A stretch of DNA of 19,745 nt from a bacterium. Its GTDB lineage: Bacteria; Actinomycetota; Acidimicrobiia; Acidimicrobiales; CATQHL01. Below are positions 15,271 through 19,745 of the stretch, in pieces; the first letter of the stretch is position 1, and every line of letters starts with the position of its first letter. The notes beneath the pieces were generated by a model, which saw only the letters and a list, made by a program, of their open reading frames with translations, made no database searches and was not told the origin of the DNA. Both the position numbers and the translations under genes were made by a program. The stretch lies in NCBI GenBank assembly GCA_026713745.1, contig JAPONU010000022.1:1-19745 (forward strand), in the 5' to 3' direction.

Positions 15271-16374
15271 TCAACGCTCCCAGACAGCCCGGATCGCCGC
15301 GGCGTGGGCCTCGAAGCGGCTCTCGGCGATGGCGCGGCGCGTGGCCTCCATCAAATGGAACACCCAGGCCAGGTTGTGCAGGGTGAGGATCCTCGTGGCG
15401 GCCGTCTCGCCGACCATCAGGAGGTGGCGCAGGTAGGCACGCGACCAGCGACCGGCGGGATCGTTCACCAGCGCCGGATCCAGTGGCCCGTCGTCGCGTG
15501 CGAACCGGGCGTTGGTCAAGTTGAGACGCCCCTCGGAGGTCAAGACGGTGCCGTGGCGTGCCAGGCGGGTCGGCAGGACGCAGTCGAACATGTCCACCCC
15601 CACGCCGACCGCCTCGATGATGCTGAGCGGGTCGCCGACACCCATGAGATAGCGGGGACGGTCGGTGGGCAGCATCTCGGTGACCGCCGCCAGCGGCTCC
15701 TGGCGCTCGTGGCGCTCCTCGCCCACCGAGAGCCCGCCGATGGCGTAGCCGTCGAAGCCGATCTCGAGGGTTCGGACCGCGCTGGCACGGCGCAGATCCA
15801 CTTCCACGCCACCTTGCACGATGCCGAACTGAACCTGTCCCGGCGGGGAGAGCGACAGATACGCGGCGCGGGCGCGGGCCGCCCAGGCGGCGGTCCGGTC
15901 GACGGCTGCCTCGATGACGGGGCGAGGCGACGGCAGCGGCGGGCACACGTCCAGCACCATGGCGATGTCCGAGCCCAACAGCGCCTGCACCTCGACGGCC
16001 AACTCGGGGGTGAGTGTGTGCGTGCTGCCGTCGTAGGTGGAACGGAAGGTGGCGCCCTCGTCGTCCAGCTTCGGTTCCAGGCTCATCACCTGGTAGCCAC
16101 CGGAATCGGTGAGGATGTGGCCCGACCAGTCCATGAAGCGGTGCAGGCCGCCGCGCTCGGCGACCAGCTCGGCCCCCGGCCGCAGCATGAGGTGGTAGGT
16201 GTTGGCGAGAACCACCGCCGCGCCCAGATCCTCGAGGTCGGCGCTGGTGAGGGTGCGCACCGCCGCGCGGGTACCCACCGGCATGAACGCCGGCGTGACG
16301 AACGAACCTCGTGGCGTGCAGACCTCGCCGGCCCGCGCCCCGCCGCAGCGGGCAGTCTCGGTGAAGCTCAGCAT
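15271..16374 (-). CDS. tgt: tRNA-guanine transglycosylase (queuosine), zinc-site cysteines absent
   Basis: This 367-residue enzyme exchanges guanine-34 of certain tRNAs for the queuosine precursor preQ1. Catalytic and substrate motifs are present: D90 in TDSGGYQVMSL, D142, Q187 in GIVQGG, GGLSVGEE (213-220), and the nucleophile D264 in DMFDCVLPTR. The usual CXCXXC zinc site, C302/C304/C307 in E. coli numbering, aligns without gaps to L302, N304 and A307 in PLDPALVNDPAGRWSRAYL. The fourth ligand, H333 (TLHNL), is kept. No frameshift is visible, since homology resumes directly with SRAYLRHL. The ATG at 16374 follows queA by 7 bases, with GGGAG in the gap. The queA-tgt pair implies queuosine synthesis, but a zinc-free fold would be atypical. 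Confidence 0.93.
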   Translation of the reverse strand: MLSFTETARCGGARAGEVCTPRGSFVTPAFMPVGTRAAVRTLTSADLEDLGAAVVLANTYHLMLRPGAELVAERGGLHRFMDWSGHILTDSGGYQVMSLEPKLDDEGATFRSTYDGSTHTLTPELAVEVQALLGSDIAMVLDVCPPLPSPRPVIEAAVDRTAAWAARARAAYLSLSPPGQVQFGIVQGGVEVDLRRASAVRTLEIGFDGYAIGGLSVGEERHERQEPLAAVTEMLPTDRPRYLMGVGDPLSIIEAVGVGVDMFDCVLPTRLARHGTVLTSEGRLNLTNARFARDDGPLDPALVNDPAGRWSRAYLRHLLMVGETAATRILTLHNLAWVFHLMEATRRAIAESRFEAHAAAIRAVWER

Positions 16375-16381
16375 GACTCCC

Positions 16382-17380
16382 TCAGAACCTGCTCACCAGC
16401 ATGGCGTCGCCGAAGGAACCGAAGCGGTAGCCCGACTGCAGGGCGATCTCGTAGAGCCGGCGCCAGCGCTCGCCCACGAACGCCGCCAGCAGGCACAGCA
16501 GGCTCGAACGCGGCATGTGGAAGTTGGTGAGCAGCACGTCGGTGACCGCGAAAGCGTAGGGGGGCCGGATGAACAGACCGCTGGACCCCGCCAGGTCCCC
16601 GGTGGCCGCGACCGTCTCCAGGGCGCGGACGGCCGTCGTGCCCACCGCCACGACCCGGCGGGCCTCGCCGCAGGCCGCCCAGGTGCCGGGCGGGACGGCG
16701 TAGCGCTCGCTGCCCATGACGTGGTCCTCGAGCCGATCGGCGGTGATCGGGCGGAACGTGGCGACGCTGATCCCCAGGTCCAGGGGTGCCAACCCGATCC
16801 CGGCTTCGGCCAGGCCCCCCAGCACCTCCGCGCTGAGATGCAGACCCGCCGTGGGTGCCGCCGCAGAGGTGGGGCGCCGGGCATAGACGGTCTGGTAGCG
16901 CGCCGGGGGCACCGGGCGATCGATGTAAGGAGGCAGCGGCACCTCGCCCAGCTCCTCCAGCAGAGCCGAGATGCTGCGGTGGGCAAGGGCGGTGACCTGC
17001 CGGCGACCGTCCGGATCGGCCGCCCCGACCCGCAGGACGTCCCGGCCGGCGGCGTCGCGGAGCACCGTCCCCGGCGGCACGCGACGCCCGGGCCGCACCA
17101 GCGCCTCGGCCCCCGGCGCTGGGCCGGGGGTGGTCACCAGCACCTCCACCTGCCCGCCGGTCGGCTTGGTGAGGTGTAGGCGGGCGGGCGCCACGCGCGT
17201 GTCGTTGACCACCGCCAGGTCGCCGGGGCGCAACAGGGCGGGCAGGTCGCGCACCCGGCGATGCTGGACCTCGTCGTCGTTACCGCCGTCCACGAGCAGC
17301 CGGGCGTCGTGGCGCGGTTCGACGGGCTCCTGCGCCACGGCCTCCGGCGGCAGCGCGTACTCCAGTTCGCCGGTTTGCAT
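16382..17380 (-). CDS. queA: S-adenosylmethionine:tRNA ribosyltransferase-isomerase
   Basis: This predicted 332-residue enzyme moves and rearranges the ribosyl part of S-adenosylmethionine onto preQ1-tRNA, giving epoxyqueuosine-tRNA after Tgt acts. Family motifs are VVNDTRVAPARL near residue 60, APTAGLHLS, HVMGSERY, VGTTAVRALE, LLTNFHMPRSSLLCLLAAF and the C-terminal YRFGSFGDAMLV. It is slightly shorter than E. coli QueA (356). I chose the ATG at 17380, which overlaps the ruvB stop by one base (TGATG); the TTG one codon earlier is less likely. It is followed by tgt after 7 bases, so the two queuosine enzymes are almost certainly co-translated in one operon with ruvB upstream. Confidence 0.95.
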   Translation of the reverse strand: MQTGELEYALPPEAVAQEPVEPRHDARLLVDGGNDDEVQHRRVRDLPALLRPGDLAVVNDTRVAPARLHLTKPTGGQVEVLVTTPGPAPGAEALVRPGRRVPPGTVLRDAAGRDVLRVGAADPDGRRQVTALAHRSISALLEELGEVPLPPYIDRPVPPARYQTVYARRPTSAAAPTAGLHLSAEVLGGLAEAGIGLAPLDLGISVATFRPITADRLEDHVMGSERYAVPPGTWAACGEARRVVAVGTTAVRALETVAATGDLAGSSGLFIRPPYAFAVTDVLLTNFHMPRSSLLCLLAAFVGERWRRLYEIALQSGYRFGSFGDAMLVSRF

Positions 17381-18447
17381 CAACCGAACAGGCCGGGGGG
17401 CCTTTCGCTGCCGGCGCCGGGGCGCGCCGATGGCTGCTCGCTGGGCGGCTCGAGCCCGAGATGCTCCCAGGCGGCCGGCATGGCCACACGCCCGCGCGGG
17501 GTCCGCATCATGAGCCCCTGCTGTATCAGGAACGGCTCGTAGACCTCCTCCACCGTCTCGGATGGCTCGCTGACGCTGATGGCCAGCGTGGACAGGCCCA
17601 CCGGCCCGCCGCCGAAGCCCCGGCAGAGCGCCTCCAGCACGGCGCGGTCCTGCTTGTCCAGCCCGCGGGCGTCCACTCCGAACACGGCGAGGGCGTCCTC
17701 GGCGGTGGCTTCGTCGATCCGACCGTCGCCCTCGACCTGCGCGAAGTCCCGCACCAGGCGCAGCAGCCGGTTGGCGATCCGCGGCGTACCCCGCGCCCGG
17801 TGCGCGATCACCGAACCGGCAACCGGCGTGATGTCAACCTCCAGGATGCCGGCGGTGCGGGCCACGATCTGTTCGAGCTCGCCGGGCGGGTAGAAGTCCA
17901 GCCGGGCCGTGAAACCGAAGCGGTCCCGCAGCGGGCCGGTGATCATCGAAACCCGCGTCGTGGCCCCGATGAGCGTGAAGTGCGGAAGATCGAGGGGGAT
18001 CGAGCGGGCGGCCGGTCCCTTGCCCAGCACGATGTCCACCCTGAAATCCTCCATGGCGGGGTAGAGGACCTCCTCCACGGCGCGGCTCAGCCGGTGGATC
18101 TCGTCGATGAAGAGCACATCGCCCTCGCTCAGCTTGGTCAGGATGGCCGCGAGGTCTCCCGCCCGCTCCAGCGCCGGCCCGGAGGTGGTCTGCTGCGCCA
18201 CCCCCATCTCGCCGGCGACGATCCCCGCCAGCGTCGTCTTTCCCAAGCCTGGTGGCCCCGCGAACAGCAGGTGCTCGGTGGTCTGGGAGCGCTCGCGGGC
18301 GGCGCCGCAGATGATGCCGAGGTGGCGCTTCAACTCGCTCTGGCCCACGAAGTCCGCCAACCGCACAGGCCGGATGCCGAGCCGGTCGACCTGCTCCTCG
18401 CTCTGCTCGCCGGCGTCCGCTCCCGCCGCCAGCACCTCGGTCCGCAT
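17380..18447 (-). CDS. ruvB: Holliday junction branch-migration ATPase RuvB
   Basis: This 355-residue AAA+ motor forms hexameric rings on RuvA-bound Holliday junctions and drives branch migration during recombinational repair. It has Walker A GPPGLGKTT (64-72), Walker B FIDEIHRL (113-120), sensor 1 GATTR (161-165), the arginine-finger region PLRDRFG (172-178) and sensor 2 RGTPRIANRLLR (219-230). A C-terminal winged helix contains GGPVGLSTLA (280-289). The disordered C-terminus (about 333-355) is Pro/Ser-rich. The ATG at 18447 is preceded by GGGAGGAA (18458-18451), the strongest Shine-Dalgarno in the window, which fits independent loading after the 125-base ruvA-ruvB gap. Confidence 0.97.
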   Translation of the reverse strand: MRTEVLAAGADAGEQSEEQVDRLGIRPVRLADFVGQSELKRHLGIICGAARERSQTTEHLLFAGPPGLGKTTLAGIVAGEMGVAQQTTSGPALERAGDLAAILTKLSEGDVLFIDEIHRLSRAVEEVLYPAMEDFRVDIVLGKGPAARSIPLDLPHFTLIGATTRVSMITGPLRDRFGFTARLDFYPPGELEQIVARTAGILEVDITPVAGSVIAHRARGTPRIANRLLRLVRDFAQVEGDGRIDEATAEDALAVFGVDARGLDKQDRAVLEALCRGFGGGPVGLSTLAISVSEPSETVEEVYEPFLIQQGLMMRTPRGRVAMPAAWEHLGLEPPSEQPSARPGAGSERPPGLFG

Positions 18448-18489
18448 GGATTCCTCCCGTCCCCGTCAGCCCCGACGCCGGGAGACAGG

Positions 18490-18533
18490 ATTCCGGCCCC
18501 GGATCGAGTCCGGGGCAGGCTCTCCGGCGGAAT
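18490..18533. repeat. REP-like nested palindrome in the ruvA-ruvB gap
   Basis: An outer inverted repeat ATTCCG (18490-18495) / CGGAAT (18528-18533) encloses a strong hairpin. The hairpin is GCCCCGGA (18496-18503) paired with TCCGGGGC (18509-18516) around a TCGAG loop. On the minus strand it opens GTCATTCCGCCGG and closes CCGGAATCC. This layout recalls the dispersed ATTCC...GGAAT palindromes found in many bacterial genomes. No T-run follows, so termination is unlikely. It occupies much of an intra-operon gap between genes that are normally adjacent, which suggests insertion of a small repeat. Confidence 0.65.
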
Positions 18534-18572
18534 GACGCTGGGGTCGCGACCCGGGCATCGCGAAAGCCACCG

Positions 18573-19166
18573 CTAACGGGCGCCGGCGAGCTGCCGCAAC
18601 GCCTCGCGCAGCAACTCCGAGACGTCCCCGTCGCCCGGCAACCCGGACACCACCCGGTTCACCTCGTCGTCCCGGTACCCCAATTGCCCCAGCGCGGCCC
18701 GGAGGTCGCCGTGCGTTCCGCCGGCGGCGACCCCCATCGCAGGAACCGGGTCGATGAACTCCGGCACCCCCAGGCGCGCCTGCAACTCGATCAGCAGCCG
18801 CTGCGCCGTCTTCGCCCCCACCCCCGGGACCAGGCACAGCGCGTCGATGTCGCCGGCTGCCAGCAGCCGTTGCAGCGTCGCCGGGTCGTGTACACCGAGA
18901 ATCGACAGGGCCAGGCTCGGCCCCACACGGTTGGCGCCCAGCATCGCCTCGAAGCAGCGCAACTCGACGGGTGACCCGAAGCCGTAGAGCGTCTCGGCGT
19001 CCTCGCGCACGTAATGGTGGACGTAGAGCAGCACCTCGGTGCCCAGCGGCCCGACCGCCCGCTGGGCGGCGTCCCCCACCGTCACCCGGTAGCCGATACC
19101 GCCCACCTCCACGAGCAGCTCGTCGCCGTGGCGGTCCAGCAGGCGGCCGCGCAGTGACCCGATCAC
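18573..19166 (-). CDS. ruvA: Holliday junction DNA-binding protein RuvA
   Basis: This predicted 197-residue protein binds four-way junctions as a tetramer and loads RuvB. It has an N-terminal OB fold beginning IGSLRGRLLD (residues 2-11) and VGGIGYRV, then the acidic-pin region. The paired helix-hairpin-helix motifs are LGANRVGPSLALSIL (76-90) and LVPGVGAKTAQRLLIEL (112-128). A flexible linker (about 135-152) and a C-terminal three-helix RuvB-binding domain (about 153-195) complete it. The frame is open further upstream, but the GTG at 19166 is right. It overlaps the ruvC stop as GTGA, and the protein start then matches the family. Longer starts would run inside ruvC. The position between ruvC and ruvB is the standard order. 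Confidence 0.95.
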   Translation of the reverse strand: MIGSLRGRLLDRHGDELLVEVGGIGYRVTVGDAAQRAVGPLGTEVLLYVHHYVREDAETLYGFGSPVELRCFEAMLGANRVGPSLALSILGVHDPATLQRLLAAGDIDALCLVPGVGAKTAQRLLIELQARLGVPEFIDPVPAMGVAAGGTHGDLRAALGQLGYRDDEVNRVVSGLPGDGDVSELLREALRQLAGAR

Positions 19167-19666
19167 CGCGCCGCCAGGGGCGTCGTTCCCGGGGCGGTGG
19201 GCGACTGCGCCAGATGGCACAGCGCCACCGCCGCGGCGTCGGACACATCGGCGGGGCGCAGCGGTTCGGGCAGGCCCAGGAGCATCTGCACCATCTGGGC
19301 CACCTGGTCCTTGCCGGCCGCCCCGTCGCCGCACACGGCCTGCTTCACCTGGTTCGGGGAGTACTCCACCACCTCGCAGCCCGCGGCCACCGCCTCGGCC
19401 ATGACGATGCCCGCCGCCTGCCCCACACCCATCGCCGTGCGCACGTTGACCTGGAACAACACCCGCTCCAGCGCCACCACCGCCGGGGACAGTTCGCTGA
19501 GGAGACCGCGGATCTCCCGTTGCAGCGTCGCCAGGCGCCACGGCACCTGCTCCTGCGGCGACGTGGTGACGACCCCCGCCGCCACCGCCCGGGTGGCCGC
19601 GCCGCGCCCCGACAGGCAGCTGTAGCCGCAGCGCGAGAGGCCCGGATCTATACCGAGAACGAACAC
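19163..19666 (-). CDS. ruvC: Holliday junction resolvase RuvC
   Basis: This 167-residue dimeric endonuclease cuts Holliday junctions held by RuvAB. The RNase H-like fold opens with GIDPGLSRCGY (5-15). The four metal-binding acids are present: D7, E67 (ALERVLF), D140 and D143 (PADVSDAAAVALCH). VNVRTAMGVGQAAG (73-86) and EYSPNQVKQAVCGDGAAGKDQV are further signatures. The GTG start at 19666 has no clear Shine-Dalgarno and lies 10 bases after the yebC stop, so coupling from yebC is likely. Length is normal (E. coli 173), with a short disordered C-terminus. Confidence 0.96.
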   Translation of the reverse strand: MFVLGIDPGLSRCGYSCLSGRGAATRAVAAGVVTTSPQEQVPWRLATLQREIRGLLSELSPAVVALERVLFQVNVRTAMGVGQAAGIVMAEAVAAGCEVVEYSPNQVKQAVCGDGAAGKDQVAQMVQMLLGLPEPLRPADVSDAAAVALCHLAQSPTAPGTTPLAAR

Positions 19667-19676
19667 TCGTACGAGG

Positions 19677-19745
19677 CTAGACGGAAGCGGCCAGGTCCTG
19701 GAGGATTTCGTCAGGGATGTCGAAGTTGGCGTGCACGTCCTGGAC
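19677..19745 (-). CDS. yebC: YebC/PmpR-family protein, C-terminal end only
   Basis: Only the last 22 codons and a TAG stop (19679-19677) lie in the window; the rest runs off the right edge. The end VQDVHANFDIPDEILQDLA matches the conserved C-terminus of the YebC/TACO1 family (typically VYxNFDIPDEIL). These proteins are linked to translation and to transcriptional regulation. The immediate yebC-ruvC order is widespread, which supports the call despite the short stretch. The fragment is incomplete only because of the window boundary. Confidence 0.85.
   Translation of the reverse strand, partial: VQDVHANFDIPDEILQDLAASV

Noticed and set aside
18490..18533. Rho-independent terminator between ruvA and ruvB
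   Set aside because: The hairpin is strong but no T-run follows, and downstream genes in the same unit need transcription. A REP-like repeat fits better.
18573..19541. Extended ruvA starting inside ruvC
   Set aside because: The extra N-terminal part is low-complexity Gly/Arg sequence read out of frame with ruvC. The GTG at 19166 matches the family start and overlaps the ruvC stop.
1..19745. CRISPR array, phage genes, insertion sequence or defence system
   Set aside because: There are no regularly spaced repeats, no transposase, integrase or phage-like proteins. Nearly all genes are recognisable housekeeping functions.

Overview
The window is about 19.7 kb of very GC-rich DNA (roughly 70% by eye). 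Genes are tightly packed, GTG starts are frequent and TGA/TAG stops predominate, which points to an actinobacterium. A complete queA-tgt pair sits inside a yebC-ruvCAB / yajC-secDF / apt / rel series, and a lipoylation cluster lies nearby. I favour an early-branching lineage such as Acidimicrobiia, but that is inference; no rRNA or other phylogenetic marker is present. Almost everything is on the minus strand. Only a LysR regulator (26-916) and a TIGR01777-type epimerase (8124-9029) are on the plus strand.

Region 1 (26-7792) holds the LysR regulator, which overlaps convergently the 3' end of a minus-strand group. That group reads, in transcription order: secreted M23 peptidase with coiled coils, dihydrolipoamide dehydrogenase (E3), lipoyl-bearing acyltransferase (E2), a LipB-LipA fusion, and a polytopic membrane protein. 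E2 carries lipoate, LipB and LipA make and attach it, and E3 reoxidises it, so three adjacent genes form one functional unit. No E1 gene lies within the window. The fusion gene also has a well-spaced internal Shine-Dalgarno and in-frame ATG just before its LipA half.

Region 2 (7793-8123) is a non-housekeeping gap between two divergent genes. It contains a perfect 27-bp tandem duplication and a possible 28-residue single-pass membrane microprotein on the minus strand, apparently leaderless. The epimerase follows.

Region 3 (9147-19745) is one long minus-strand series, in transcription order: yebC (3' end only), ruvC, ruvA, ruvB, queA, tgt, yajC, secD, secF, apt and a bifunctional Rel/SpoT ppGpp enzyme. 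Several junctions overlap by 1-4 bases. The group covers Holliday-junction processing, queuosine tRNA modification, Sec translocation accessory proteins, adenine salvage and the stringent response. A palindromic REP-like element sits in the ruvA-ruvB gap.

The most unusual observations are a Tgt whose three zinc-binding cysteines are all replaced while its catalytic residues remain, the LipB-LipA fusion with a possible internal LipA start, and the microprotein with its duplicated upstream segment. I see no phage, insertion sequence, CRISPR array, tRNA or defence system; the window is mainly housekeeping.
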